Assembly (NCBI RefSeq): GCF_003640395.1
Contig: NZ_RBZQ01000001.1
Span: 372,001-436,000 of the forward strand
Direction of reading: 5' to 3'
DNA: 64,000 nt
From: Stutzerimonas urumqiensis
Lineage (GTDB): Bacteria; Pseudomonadota; Gammaproteobacteria; Pseudomonadales; Pseudomonadaceae
Shown here: positions 56,109-64,000 of the stretch, piece by piece
Numbering within the stretch: position 1 is the stretch's first letter
Layout of the letters: each line of letters opens with the position of its first letter
Program-made: the position numbers and the translations under genes
The notes under the pieces: generated by a model
The model's database searches: none
What the model was told of the DNA's origin: nothing
Seen by the model: only the letters and a program-made list of their open reading frames with translations

Positions 56109-56956
56109 TTCAGCAGGCCCGCCGCCAGCGCGGCTTCCTTGATGCCCTCGTAGTTTTCCGGTCGCGTCTCGACGAAGCGGGTCGCGGCCTGCAGATCGAG
56201 GATCGCCTTGTGTTCAGGGTTGGCCGGATCGAGCGCCAGGAAGGCCGCCCTGATCTTGTCGACCAGGGCTGGCTCCAGGTCGCCGCGCACCGTCCAGTTG
56301 TAGTCGTAGTAGGGCGGGGTGGTGGCGAAGACGCGCACCTTGGTCGTGTCGACCTTGCCGGCCTCGACCAGCTTGTTCCACACCGAGGCGTTCAGCACGC
56401 CGGCATCGGCCTTGCCGGCCTGGACCCAGGCGGCGGTGGCGTCATGCGCGCCGGAATAGGCAACCCGATCGAAGAACTGCTCCGGCACGATGCCGTCCTT
56501 GAGCATGAAGTAGCGCGGCATCAGGCTGCCGGAGGTGGACGAAACCGAGCCGAAGGCAAAGGTCTTGCCCTTCAGGTCCGCGATCGATTCGACCGCAGGG
56601 TCGGCCGTGATGAAGGTGCTGGTGAACCGCTGGTCCTGCTCGCGCTGCACGAGCGGGATCGCATCGCCGGTCTTTTCGCGCGCCTGGACGAAGGTGAAGC
56701 CGCCGAGCCAAGCCAGGTCGACCCTGTCGGCGGCCAGGGCTTCGACCACGGCGGCGTAGTCGGATACGGGGGTGAATTTCACCGGCATACCGAGCCGGTC
56801 TTCGAGATAGGCGCCCAGCGGTTCGAACTTGCGCAGCAGCTCGGTGGGGGCTTCGTCAGGAATGGCCGAGACGCGCAATACGTCCTGGGCATGGGCGGAG
56901 GAAAAACAGAACGGCAGGGCAAGGCCGGCAACGGCTGCCAGAAGGGCTTTCAGCAT
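56105..56956 (-). CDS. phnD: PhnD-family periplasmic binding protein (phosphonate-like; possibly selenate)
   Basis: 283-residue binding protein with a signal peptide (about 1-24, cleavage near SSAHAQ). The mature part starts DVLRVSAIPDEAPTELLRKF and contains WLGGFTFVQAREK, TFAFGSVSSTSGSLMPRYF, VAYSGAHDATAAWV and TPPYYDYNWTVRGDL. This pattern is the PhnD superfamily, and matches, as I recall, a subgroup annotated as putative selenate-binding proteins. No C-P lyase, phosphonatase, phosphite or selenate genes lie next to it, so the substrate is open. Confidence 0.88.
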   Translation of the reverse strand: MLKALLAAVAGLALPFCFSSAHAQDVLRVSAIPDEAPTELLRKFEPLGAYLEDRLGMPVKFTPVSDYAAVVEALAADRVDLAWLGGFTFVQAREKTGDAIPLVQREQDQRFTSTFITADPAVESIADLKGKTFAFGSVSSTSGSLMPRYFMLKDGIVPEQFFDRVAYSGAHDATAAWVQAGKADAGVLNASVWNKLVEAGKVDTTKVRVFATTPPYYDYNWTVRGDLEPALVDKIRAAFLALDPANPEHKAILDLQAATRFVETRPENYEGIKEAALAAGLLK

Positions 56957-57096
56957 TGGGTTCTCCGGTTCAATAGCGGAAAAAGCGCGCGAATTATGTG
57001 GCGCCGCCGCACGACCGGCAAGCGGACCGGCCCGTTGCGTTGCCTGGCGGGCGCGGCGGGCTACACTCGCCACTGCGCCCTTACAGGAGATTGCCC

Positions 57097-57978
57097 GTGT
57101 CTGAGTTGCCCTCTCTTGCCTTTGCCGGCATCGGCCTGATGGGCCTGCCGATGTGTAGGCGCCTGCTGGCGGCGGGCTATCGCGTGACGGTATGGAACCG
57201 CTCGCCCGACAAGTGCGCGCCGCTGGTGGCGCTGGGTGCGCAGGTCGCTGACACCCCGGCCGCGCTCTGCGACGCGGCGGACATCGTGTTGCTCTGCCTG
57301 GCCGATACCGCCGTGGTGAGAGCGGTCGTGTTCGGGCCGAACGGCATCGTCGAGGGTGCGCGAGAGGGGCAGCTGCTGGTCGATCACTCCAGCCTGGAAC
57401 CCTCTGCCACGCGCGAGATGGCCGCGGCTCTGGCGGCACGCGGCATGCGCTGGGTCGACGCGCCGGTCTCCGGCGGTACGGCAGGCGCCGAGGCGGGCAG
57501 CCTGGCGATCATGGCGGGCGGTCGCGCCGAGGACATCGAGCGGGTGCGCCCGATCCTGATGCATCTCGGCCAGCGCCTGACGCACATGGGCGAGGTGGGC
57601 GCCGGCCAGGTGACCAAGGCCTGCAACCAGATGATCGTCGCCTGCAACGCGCTGGTGATCGCCGAGGTGGTTGCGCTGGCCGAACGCGCCGGCGTCGATA
57701 CGCGGCTGCTGGCCACGGCGCTCGCCGGTGGCTTCGCCGATTCCAAGCCGCTCCAGATCCTCGCGCCGCAGATGGCGGCCAGTGAGTTCGAACCGGTGAA
57801 GTGGCACGTGCGCACCTTGCTCAAGGACCTGGATACCGCGACCGGCCTCGCGCGCGAGCAGGGCGGCGCCACGCCGATGACCGGTCTGGCCGCGCAGCTG
57901 ATGCGCCTGCATGGCAGTCATGGCCATCTCGAACGTGACCCCGCCACCCTCGTCGAACTGTTCCGGGAGCGCCGCTGA
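57097..57978 (+). CDS. garR: NAD(P)-dependent oxidoreductase, tartronate-semialdehyde reductase type
   Basis: 293-residue beta-hydroxyacid dehydrogenase. The Rossmann motif FAGIGLMGLPMCRRLL starts about residue 9, the substrate site is WVDAPVSGGTAGAEAGSLAI, and the catalytic lysine lies in GAGQVTKACNQMIVACN. GTG at 57097 is the chosen start (behind GGAGA) because it abuts the GxGxMG motif. It overlaps the hydroxypyruvate-isomerase-like gene by one base (TGATG), which supports a glyoxylate/hydroxypyruvate role. It is a paralogue of MmsB at the left end, so 3-hydroxyisobutyrate dehydrogenase activity is an alternative. Confidence 0.87.
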   Translation: MSELPSLAFAGIGLMGLPMCRRLLAAGYRVTVWNRSPDKCAPLVALGAQVADTPAALCDAADIVLLCLADTAVVRAVVFGPNGIVEGAREGQLLVDHSSLEPSATREMAAALAARGMRWVDAPVSGGTAGAEAGSLAIMAGGRAEDIERVRPILMHLGQRLTHMGEVGAGQVTKACNQMIVACNALVIAEVVALAERAGVDTRLLATALAGGFADSKPLQILAPQMAASEFEPVKWHVRTLLKDLDTATGLAREQGGATPMTGLAAQLMRLHGSHGHLERDPATLVELFRERR

Positions 57979-58763
57979 TGAAGATTTCCGCCAACCTGTC
58001 CTTGCTGTTCACCGAACAACCGCTCATCGACCGTGTGCTGGCTGCGCGCCTGGCCGGATTCGATGGCGTGGAAATCCAGTTCCCGTACGAGCTGGCCGCC
58101 GTTCGGCTCAAGGAGGCGCTCGAGCGTGCCGGTTTGCCGCTGGTACTGATCAACCTGCCGGCCGGCGACTTCATGTCGGGTGGGGCCGGCCTGGCGGGCG
58201 TTCCGGGGCGCCAGGCGGAATTCGACGCCGCACTGGACGACGCCTTGGCCTACGCCGCGATGACGCGTCCGGCGCACGTCAACGTGCTGGCCGGTCGTCT
58301 GGCTGACGGCGTGACGCGCGCCGAGGCGCTGGATGTGCTGGTCGAGCGGTTGCGCAAGGCGGCCGAGGCCTTCGCGGTGCTGGGCATCCCCGTGTTGTGC
58401 GAGGCCATCAACCCGTTCGACATGCCCGGCTACCTGGTCAACACCGCCGAGCAGCTGGACGAGCTGCTGCGTCGCGTCGATCATCCCAACTGCCTCGCCC
58501 AGCTGGACCTGTACCACATGGCTCGCCAGGGCCTGGAGATCGGTGCCTGCGTGCGGCAGCTCGGTGGGCGCATCGGTCACGTGCAGTTCGCCGATTGCCC
58601 CGAGCGGGGCGAGCCGGGCAGCGGCGAGACGGATTTCGAGGCCGCCTTCACGGCGCTCGATGCGGTCGGTTATGCCGGCTGGCTGGGCGCCGAATACCAT
58701 CCCGGCCCGCAGGGCACCGCCGCGAGCCTGGCCTGGCTCGACGCCTGGAAGGCGCGCCCATGA
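57978..58763 (+). CDS. hyi: Hydroxypyruvate isomerase family protein (TIM barrel)
   Basis: 261-residue xylose-isomerase-like TIM barrel, of the length of Hyi (hydroxypyruvate to tartronate semialdehyde). The sequence MKISANLSLLFTEQPLIDRV, GFDGVEIQFPYE, LVLINLPAGDFMSGGAGLAG and the metal-site CEAINPFDMPGYLV plus GHVQFADCPERGEPGSGE are family motifs. It is sandwiched by overlapping start/stop codons with the reductase and the methyltransferase gene. No glyoxylate carboligase gene is adjacent. Confidence 0.88.
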   Translation: MKISANLSLLFTEQPLIDRVLAARLAGFDGVEIQFPYELAAVRLKEALERAGLPLVLINLPAGDFMSGGAGLAGVPGRQAEFDAALDDALAYAAMTRPAHVNVLAGRLADGVTRAEALDVLVERLRKAAEAFAVLGIPVLCEAINPFDMPGYLVNTAEQLDELLRRVDHPNCLAQLDLYHMARQGLEIGACVRQLGGRIGHVQFADCPERGEPGSGETDFEAAFTALDAVGYAGWLGAEYHPGPQGTAASLAWLDAWKARP

Positions 58764-59356
58764 CCATGCCCGCCGGGCTGGACAGGCTCAAGGCCGAGCT
58801 GGAGCGCTTCGGCCGTGAGCACGACGCGTCGGCCACCGAGCGTAGTGCGCGCCTGCTCAACATCACCCGAGACACCGGTCAGTTCCTCGCGCTGCTGGTG
58901 CGCGCCACGCGGGCCGCCGGCATCGTCGAGGTCGGTACCTCCAACGGGTATTCGACGCTCTGGCAGGCCGAAGCCACGATTGCCACCGGTGGCCGTGTCG
59001 TCACGGTGGAGCGTGCCGCGCACAAGGTCGAACAGGCGCGCCGTACCTTCGAACGCTCGGGGTTGGCCGGGCGCATCGAGCTGATGCATGACGAGGCGGC
59101 GGCCGTGCTCGCCCGGTTACCGGATGCCTCGGTGGATCTGCTGTTTCTCGATTCCGAGCGCAGCCAGTATCTCGCCTGGTGGCCACGGGTCCGCGCGTTG
59201 ATACGGCCTGGCGGCCTGCTGGTGGTGGACAACGCCGTGTCGCATGCCACCGAGATGGCGCCTTTCATCGCCGCGGTCGAAGCGGACGACGCCTTCACCA
59301 CCAGTCTGGTTCCTGTCGGCAAGGGCGAATTCCTCGCCGTGCGCGAACCGCTCTAG
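58760..59356 (+). CDS. Class I SAM-dependent methyltransferase (O-methyltransferase-like)
   Basis: 198-residue Rossmann-fold methyltransferase. The SAM motif is IVEVGTSNGYSTLWQA (about 56-71), the acidic residue is in VVTVERAAHKVEQARRTF, and the catalytic-metal type segment is DLLFLDSERSQYLAWW. It resembles the catechol/caffeoyl-CoA O-methyltransferase superfamily. Its ATG overlaps the hyi TGA (ATGA), so it is translationally coupled to two glyoxylate-type enzymes. The substrate is unknown. Confidence 0.87.
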   Translation: MTMPAGLDRLKAELERFGREHDASATERSARLLNITRDTGQFLALLVRATRAAGIVEVGTSNGYSTLWQAEATIATGGRVVTVERAAHKVEQARRTFERSGLAGRIELMHDEAAAVLARLPDASVDLLFLDSERSQYLAWWPRVRALIRPGGLLVVDNAVSHATEMAPFIAAVEADDAFTTSLVPVGKGEFLAVREPL

Positions 59357-59494
59357 CGCGGCTCGGACCGGCCGGTCGCATCGCCGGGCATAAGGCCGGC
59401 GAATGGTGGCAGACACCCGCAGGCGAACGCCCCTAGAGTGCGTGGCGCCAGACGCTGGGTGTCTGGCGACCGACAAGAACAAGAGACCGATCGC

Positions 59495-60823
59495 ATGCAA
59501 CCCTCGACCCAAGCCAGCAACGCCTGGCGCGTGCTCTTCCTGTTGTTTCTGGCCAACCTGTTCAACTTCTTCGATCGCACCATTCCGGCGATCATCAACG
59601 AGCCGATCCGCCTGGCCTGGAATCTCAGCGATTTCCAGCTCGGCCTCATCGGCACCGCCTTCACCATCGTCTACGCCATCGCCGGCGTTCCGCTGGGGCG
59701 GATGGCCGACACCGGCGCGCGACGCACGATCATGGGTTGGGGCCTGATGGCCTGGAGCGGCCTGACCGCCGTCAATGGCTTCGCCTGGAATTTCTGGAGC
59801 TTCCTGCTCATTCGCATGGGTATCGGTGTCGGCGAGGCGAGTTACGCGCCAGCGGCCAACTCGCTGATCGGCGACCTCTTTCCCGCGCACAAGCGCGCCC
59901 GCGCGATGGGCATCTTCATGCTTGGCCTGCCGCTGGGCCTGCTGCTGGCGTTCTTCACCGTCGGCGCGATGGTGCAGGCGTTCGACAGCTGGCGCGCGCC
60001 GTTCTTCATCGCGGCGGTTCCCGGCATCGTGCTGGCCCTGTTCATGTTCTTCATTCGCGAGCCGCAGCGCGGCGCGGCCGAGTCGGTGAAAATTTCGCAG
60101 GTGCCGATCGACAAGCCGCTGCGCCGGGTGCTGGCGATTCGCACCTTCTGGTGGCTGACCCTGGCGGGCCTGACGTTCAACTTCGCGACCTACGCCTGCA
60201 ACGCCTTCATGGTCCCGATGCTGATGCGCTACTTCGCGGTGCCGCTGACCGAGGCATCGGTCGCCACGGGCATCATCGTCGGGCTGACCGGGTTGGTCGG
60301 TCTGACGCTCGGCGGCTGGCTGGCCGATCGCATCCATGAGCGCTTCGAGCGCGGCCGGCTGCTGTTCGCCGCCGTCAGCATGCTGATCGCCACACTGTGC
60401 ACCGGCTACGCGCTGCTGGCCGGGCGGATCGAGGTGGCCGTGTTCATCGCCGTGTTTGCGGTGGGTTGGCTGTTTTCCTACAACTTCTACACCTGCGTCT
60501 ATACGGCGATCCAGGATGTGATCGAGCCGCGCCTGCGGGCCACGGCGATGGCGTTGTTCTTCGCCGGGCTCTACCTGCTCGGTGGTGGACTCGGCCCGGT
60601 GGTGGTGGGGCTGCTGTCCGACCATTTCGCCGAGGCGGCCATGCTGGCGGAAGGGGCGAGCGCCCTGAGCGAGGCCCACAAGGCCGTCGGTCTGCATGAC
60701 GCCATGTACCTGATTCCGGCGTCGCTGCTGCTGACGATGGGCTTCCTGCTCCAGGCCGCCCGCAGCTTCGGTCACGACGCCCGAACGATGAAGGCCGGCA
60801 TGGCAGCGGCGGTACCGGCCTGA
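59495..60823 (+). CDS. MFS transporter
   Basis: 442-residue major-facilitator protein with about twelve transmembrane helices. The N-terminal half has the MFS loop GRMADTGARRTIMGWGLM and FLLIRMGIGVGEASYAPAAN; the second half has VGLTLGGWLADRIHERFERGR. Its features (FNFFDRTIPAIINEPIRLAW, VGEASYAPAA) resemble the anion:cation symporter / spinster-like group that carries organic acids or lipids. It follows the methyltransferase by 138 bases and may form part of the same gene set; the substrate is unknown. Confidence 0.88.
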   Translation: MQPSTQASNAWRVLFLLFLANLFNFFDRTIPAIINEPIRLAWNLSDFQLGLIGTAFTIVYAIAGVPLGRMADTGARRTIMGWGLMAWSGLTAVNGFAWNFWSFLLIRMGIGVGEASYAPAANSLIGDLFPAHKRARAMGIFMLGLPLGLLLAFFTVGAMVQAFDSWRAPFFIAAVPGIVLALFMFFIREPQRGAAESVKISQVPIDKPLRRVLAIRTFWWLTLAGLTFNFATYACNAFMVPMLMRYFAVPLTEASVATGIIVGLTGLVGLTLGGWLADRIHERFERGRLLFAAVSMLIATLCTGYALLAGRIEVAVFIAVFAVGWLFSYNFYTCVYTAIQDVIEPRLRATAMALFFAGLYLLGGGLGPVVVGLLSDHFAEAAMLAEGASALSEAHKAVGLHDAMYLIPASLLLTMGFLLQAARSFGHDARTMKAGMAAAVPA

Positions 60824-60855
60824 GATAGGGCCGGGCCGGTGTAACGGGTTCTAGC

Positions 60856-61052
60856 GATGTAGGGCGGATCAGGCGCGCAGCGAACAATCCGCCAAGGTCA
60901 CACGCCACTGCGAAACCTCCGGTGCATTGCTGCGCGAATGCACCCTACACAGCCAGCCTGGCGATGTAGGCGGATCAGGCGCGCAGCGAACAATCCGCCA
61001 AGGCCACGCCGCTGCGAAACTTCCGGTGCATTGCTGCGCGAATGCACCCTAC
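60856..61052. repeat. Tandem copies of a composite GTAGGG-type repeat between the MFS gene and the Hsp70 gene
   Basis: Unit 1 (60855-60948) and unit 2 (60962-61052) are near-identical, each made of two back-to-back imperfect palindromes: GTAGG-CGGATCAGGCGCGCAG with AACAATCCGCC, then GGTGCATTGCTGCGCGAATGCACC ending CCTAC. They differ by a few substitutions and short indels. No gene is present from 60824 to 61260; the long open frames on either strand are low-complexity read-through of the repeats. Confidence 0.8.
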
Positions 61053-61136
61053 GCGTTCCATCGCAGCCCAGAGGTTGTCTCTTCCTTCGCCGGGGCAACC
61101 GCCAATCGCGTATCGAGCGGTTGCGGGTTCCCGCTG

Positions 61137-61180
61137 TAGGGTGGGCCAGCGATAGGTGCGGGTCTCGCCTCGCGAACCCA
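61137..61180. repeat. Further GTAGGG-type repeat fragment before the Hsp70 gene
   Basis: GTAGGGTGGGCCAGCG with CTCGCGAACCCATG downstream is a diverged copy of the same repeat family. It lies about 80 bases before the Hsp70 start and may sit in its promoter region. Confidence 0.4.
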
Positions 61181-61260
61181 TGTCGTCGGTCATGACGGGC
61201 CCTGTCGGGCGCGGCGCTCGCGTACACTGCGCGGCCGTTTTTACGACCGGATCGTCGCGC

Positions 61261-62526
61261 ATGTTTCACGACACCCCCGCCCGCGCCTGCGGCATCGACT
61301 TCGGCACCTCCAATTCCACCGTTGGCTGGTGGCGCCCCGACACCGATCCGCTGATCGCCCTCGAACAGGGCCAGCCGACCCTGCCGTCGGTGGTGTTCTT
61401 CAACCATGAAGAGCGCCGCCCGGTCTTTGGCAGACAGGCGCTTGCCGAGTACCTGGAGGGCTACGAGGGCCGGTTGATGCGCTCGCTCAAGAGTCTGCTC
61501 GGCTCGAAGCTGCTCAAGAGCGAAACCACCGTGCTGGGCAGCGCGGTGCCGTTCAAGGACATCCTCGGCCTGTTCCTCGGGACGCTGAAGCAGCGCGCCG
61601 AGGCGGCGGCCGGTCAAGCCTTCGAGGAGGTGGTGCTCGGCCGTCCGGTGTTTTTCGTCGATGACGACGAAAAAGCCGATCGCGAAGCCGCCGACACCCT
61701 GGCCGCCGTCGCTCGCAAGCTGGGCTTTCGCGAGGTGTCGTTTCAATTCGAGCCGATCGCGGCGGCGTTCGACTATGAGTCGCGCATCGAGCGCGAGGAG
61801 CGCGTGCTGATCGTCGACATCGGTGGCGGTACCTCGGATTTTTCGCTGGTGAGGCTGTCCCCCGAACGCCGTCGGCTCGACGACCGCCGGGACGACGTGC
61901 TGGCCACCGGGGGCGTGCACGTCGGCGGCACCGATTTCGACAAGCAATTGAGCCTTCACGGCGTGATGCCGCTGTTCGGCTATGGCAGCCGGATGAAGAG
62001 CGATGCGCCCATGCCGACCGCGTCCCATCTGAATCTCGCCACCTGGCACACGATCAATGCGGTGTACTCGGCGGCGTCGCAGCGCTCGTTGCAGAGCATG
62101 CGCTACGACATCGTCGATCCGACCGGCATCGATCGCCTGTTCCGGCTGATCGACCAGCGTGCCGGCCACTGGCTGGCGATGCAGGTCGAGGACGGCAAGA
62201 TCGCGCTGACCGAGGCGCAGGCGCACCGCATCGACCTGCAACGCATCGAGCCCGCGCTCGAGGTGCTGCTCACGCGAGCGACCTTCGAGCAGACGCTCGC
62301 GCCGTTGCTGGCGCGTATCGATGCGAGCATCGCCGAGCTGCTCACGCGCGCCGGCGTCTTGCCGGACCAGGTGGACACCCTGTTCTTCACCGGTGGCTCG
62401 AGCGCCATTCCTGCGCTTCGCCAGCAAGTGGCACAACGGTTCGCGCAGGCACGGCAGGTGGAGGGCAACCGCTTCGGCAGCATCGGCAGCGGCCTGGCGA
62501 TCGAAGCGAAGAAGCGCTACGGGTGA
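61261..62526 (+). CDS. Hsp70 family protein (YegD-like, short)
   Basis: 421-residue DnaK-fold protein. The phosphate-1 motif is GIDFGTSNSTVGWWRP (11-26), phosphate-2 is VLIVDIGGGTSDFSLV, and the adenosine-type motif is LFFTGGSSAIPALRQQV. It stops after the nucleotide-binding domain, so it lacks the substrate-binding and lid domains of DnaK, as in E. coli YegD. The ATG at 61261 gives MFHDTPARACGIDFG. It is a single gene between repeat-rich gaps, convergent with rapA. Chaperone activity is not established for this group. Confidence 0.9.
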   Translation: MFHDTPARACGIDFGTSNSTVGWWRPDTDPLIALEQGQPTLPSVVFFNHEERRPVFGRQALAEYLEGYEGRLMRSLKSLLGSKLLKSETTVLGSAVPFKDILGLFLGTLKQRAEAAAGQAFEEVVLGRPVFFVDDDEKADREAADTLAAVARKLGFREVSFQFEPIAAAFDYESRIEREERVLIVDIGGGTSDFSLVRLSPERRRLDDRRDDVLATGGVHVGGTDFDKQLSLHGVMPLFGYGSRMKSDAPMPTASHLNLATWHTINAVYSAASQRSLQSMRYDIVDPTGIDRLFRLIDQRAGHWLAMQVEDGKIALTEAQAHRIDLQRIEPALEVLLTRATFEQTLAPLLARIDASIAELLTRAGVLPDQVDTLFFTGGSSAIPALRQQVAQRFAQARQVEGNRFGSIGSGLAIEAKKRYG

Positions 62527-62556
62527 CGCTTGGCGCCTTCGCCTGGCCCGAGGACG

Positions 62557-62594
62557 GCGGCGGATTGTTCGCTGCGCTCCTGAGCCCGCCCTAC
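62557..62594. repeat. GTAGGG-type palindromic repeat between Hsp70 and rapA
   Basis: GGCGGATTGTTCGCTGCG with CTCCTGAGCCCGCCCTAC is an inverted-orientation member of the same family. It lies in the 122-bp convergent gap, where no T-rich terminator is visible. Confidence 0.6.
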
Positions 62595-62648
62595 AGGTCG
62601 TGGGGCGGGGTGCGTAGCGATGCGCCGAAATGCCTGGAAATGCTGGCC

Positions 62649-64000
62649 TCAGCCGGCGACCAGCACTCGAATCGCTTCGAGCCGCAGCGCGGCCTTGTCC
62701 AGCATCGCCATGCCTTCCTCGCGCTGTGTGCGTAGCGCCTCGATCTCGGTGTCGCGAACGCTGGGGTTGACGGCTTGCAGGGCGGTCAGGCGGGCGATTT
62801 CTTCGTCGAGGTTGGCTTGCCAGCGGCGTTGCGCCTCGGCGACGCGCTCGGCGTGGCGGGGCGTGACCTTGGCTTCGGCCGCAGCGATCTGCGTGGCCAG
62901 TACGTCGCGCTGCGCCTGGACGAACTTGTTGGCGCTCGAGCGCGGCACGCTTTCGAGCTGGTCGTTGAGCGTGTCGAAGGCCACCTTGGCGGCCAGGTCG
63001 TTGCCATTTCCGTCGAGCAGGCAGCGCAGCGCCATGGGCGGCAGCACGCGGTGCAGCTGCAAGGCGCGCGGGGCCACCACTTCGCTGACGTAGAGCAGTT
63101 CGAGCAGCACCGTGCCCGGCTTGAGCGCCTTGTTCTTGATCAGTCCGACCGCGGTATTGCCCATCGAGCCGGACAGCACCAGGTCCATGCCGCCCAGCAC
63201 CATCGGGTGTTCCCAGGTGAGGAACTGCATGTCCTCGCGGACCAGCGCCTGCTCGCGGTCGTAGGTGACGGTGACCGCTTCGTCGTCGCCCAGCGGGAAG
63301 CTCGCGTCGAGCATCTTCTCGCTGGGACGCAGGATCAGCGCATTCTCCGAGTGGTCCTCGCTGTCGATGCCGAAGGCGTCGAACAGCTCTTCCATGTAGA
63401 TGGGCAGGCGGTACTGGTCGTCCTGCTCGAGGATGTCCTCGACCAGCTGCTGACCCTGTTCGCCACCGCCGGAGTTGAGCTCCAGCAGGCGATCGCGACC
63501 GCTGTGCAGCTCGCTTTCGAGCCGCTCGCGCTCGGCGCGCGCGTCGACGAGCAGCGCCTGGAAGGCGTCGTCCTCGCCCTCGTCCAGCAATTCCAGCAAG
63601 CGTGGGCCGAACTGATGCTGCAGGGCGTTACCGGTCGGGCAGGTCGCCAGGAAGGCGTTGAGCGCCTCGTGATACCAATGGAACAGGCGCGCCTGCGGGC
63701 TCGGCTCCAGGTAGGGAACGTGCAGCTGAATGACATGCTTCTGACCGATACGGTCGAGGCGGCCGATGCGTTGCTCCAAGAGGTCCGGGTGCGCGGGCAG
63801 GTCGAACAGCACCAGATGGTGCGCGAACTGGAAGTTGCGGCCCTCGCTCCCGATCTCCGAGCAGATCAGCACCTGCGCACCGAACTCTTCGTCGGCGAAG
63901 TACGCGGCGGCGCGATCGCGCTCGACGATGCTCATGCCTTCATGGAACACGGTCGCCGGGATGCCCGAGCGCACGCGCAGCGCGTCTTCCAGATCCAGCG
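62649..64000 (-). CDS. rapA: RNA polymerase-associated ATPase RapA (C-terminal part; start lies beyond the right edge)
   Basis: About 450 C-terminal residues are visible; the N-terminal half (helicase motifs I-III) lies outside the window. The visible part begins in the second helicase lobe: [20 protein letters not shown] and [19 protein letters not shown] (motifs V and VI of Swi2/Snf2 ATPases), followed by the RapA-specific C-terminal region ([28 protein letters not shown] linker, [19 protein letters not shown]). RapA recycles RNA polymerase after transcription. It is convergent with the Hsp70 gene. I see no frameshift in the visible part. Confidence 0.94.
   Translation of the reverse strand, partial: LDLEDALRVRSGIPATVFHEGMSIVERDRAAAYFADEEFGAQVLICSEIGSEGRNFQFAHHLVLFDLPAHPDLLEQRIGRLDRIGQKHVIQLHVPYLEPSPQARLFHWYHEALNAFLATCPTGNALQHQFGPRLLELLDEGEDDAFQALLVDARAERERLESELHSGRDRLLELNSGGGEQGQQLVEDILEQDDQYRLPIYMEELFDAFGIDSEDHSENALILRPSEKMLDASFPLGDDEAVTVTYDREQALVREDMQFLTWEHPMVLGGMDLVLSGSMGNTAVGLIKNKALKPGTVLLELLYVSEVVAPRALQLHRVLPPMALRCLLDGNGNDLAAKVAFDTLNDQLESVPRSSANKFVQAQRDVLATQIAAAEAKVTPRHAERVAEAQRRWQANLDEEIARLTALQAVNPSVRDTEIEALRTQREEGMAMLDKAALRLEAIRVLVAG

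Noticed and set aside
59117..60775. 552-residue minus-strand open frame opposite the MFS gene
   Set aside because: Composition is an antisense artefact; the plus strand encodes a normal MFS protein.
60824..61260. Possible CRISPR-like repeat array
   Set aside because: Only two long units directly joined, no spacers of uniform length and no cas genes; they are dispersed palindromic repeats.
60898..62436. 512-residue minus-strand open frame opposite the Hsp70 gene
   Set aside because: It runs through the repeats and the antisense of the Hsp70 coding sequence; no motif recognised.

Overview
The window is high-GC, densely packed DNA from a gammaproteobacterium of the Pseudomonadaceae, most likely a Stutzerimonas or Pseudomonas stutzeri-like organism. 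This rests on gene order that I recall from Pseudomonas (dcd-mrp-metG near an rnf cluster and nth followed by a PA3496-type small protein; rnt-pyrC-motY-argG; ffh, then rpsP-rimM-trmD-rplS), on protein lengths matching Pseudomonas orthologues, and on dispersed GTAGGG-type palindromic repeats. I saw no tRNA, rRNA, CRISPR array, prophage or complete insertion sequence. There is one probable non-autonomous mobile element (MITE).

Layout. 1-4635: valine-degradation operon (mmsA, enoyl-CoA hydratase, mmsB, start of a 3-hydroxyisobutyryl-CoA hydrolase) with a divergent LysR regulator. 4637-4775: MITE-like element with 15-bp inverted repeats and a 5-bp direct repeat. 4795-7918: BktB-like thiolase, FKBP lipoprotein and a DUF1206 membrane protein. 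8163-13483: iron-uptake cassette of FecI-type sigma, FecR-type regulator, TonB-dependent receptor with signalling domain, and a PepSY membrane protein. 13560-17986: stand-alone PqqF-like protease, porin and L,D-transpeptidase. 18018-20036: two Nudix hydrolases, gamma-carbonic anhydrase and a DUF1289 protein. 20065-25789: CorC/HlyC-type protein, CcsA/YpjD-like protein, ffh and the ribosomal-protein/tRNA-modification operon. 25943-29969: thioesterase, cation/proton antiporter, xerD and dsbC. 30116-37819: hom, thrC, rnt, pyrC, motY, argG, gloA and a small conserved protein.

37929-42345 holds nth and an unusual Rnf cluster (A, B, D, G, E). It has no rnfC. RnfB lacks its membrane anchor and carries a long tail that resembles the C-terminal tail of RnfC. 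RnfA and RnfE have lost three of the four cysteines that hold the membrane [2Fe-2S] cluster in canonical Rnf. This is the most interesting part of the window. It looks like a redox-pump derivative with a different electron-entry route, although an rnfC elsewhere in the genome cannot be excluded.

42641-53199: metG, mrp, a HerA-like ATPase (DUF853), dcd, and a complete LIV-type branched-chain amino-acid ABC transporter. This transporter complements the valine-degradation genes at the left end. 53392-60823: a DUF2288 protein, a PhnD/PhnC/PhnE/PhnE ABC importer (phosphonate-like, possibly selenate), and an overlapping set of tartronate-semialdehyde-reductase-like enzyme, hydroxypyruvate-isomerase-like enzyme and O-methyltransferase, followed by an MFS transporter. 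60824-64000: tandem copies of a dispersed repeat, a YegD-like Hsp70 and the C-terminal part of RapA, which runs off the right end.
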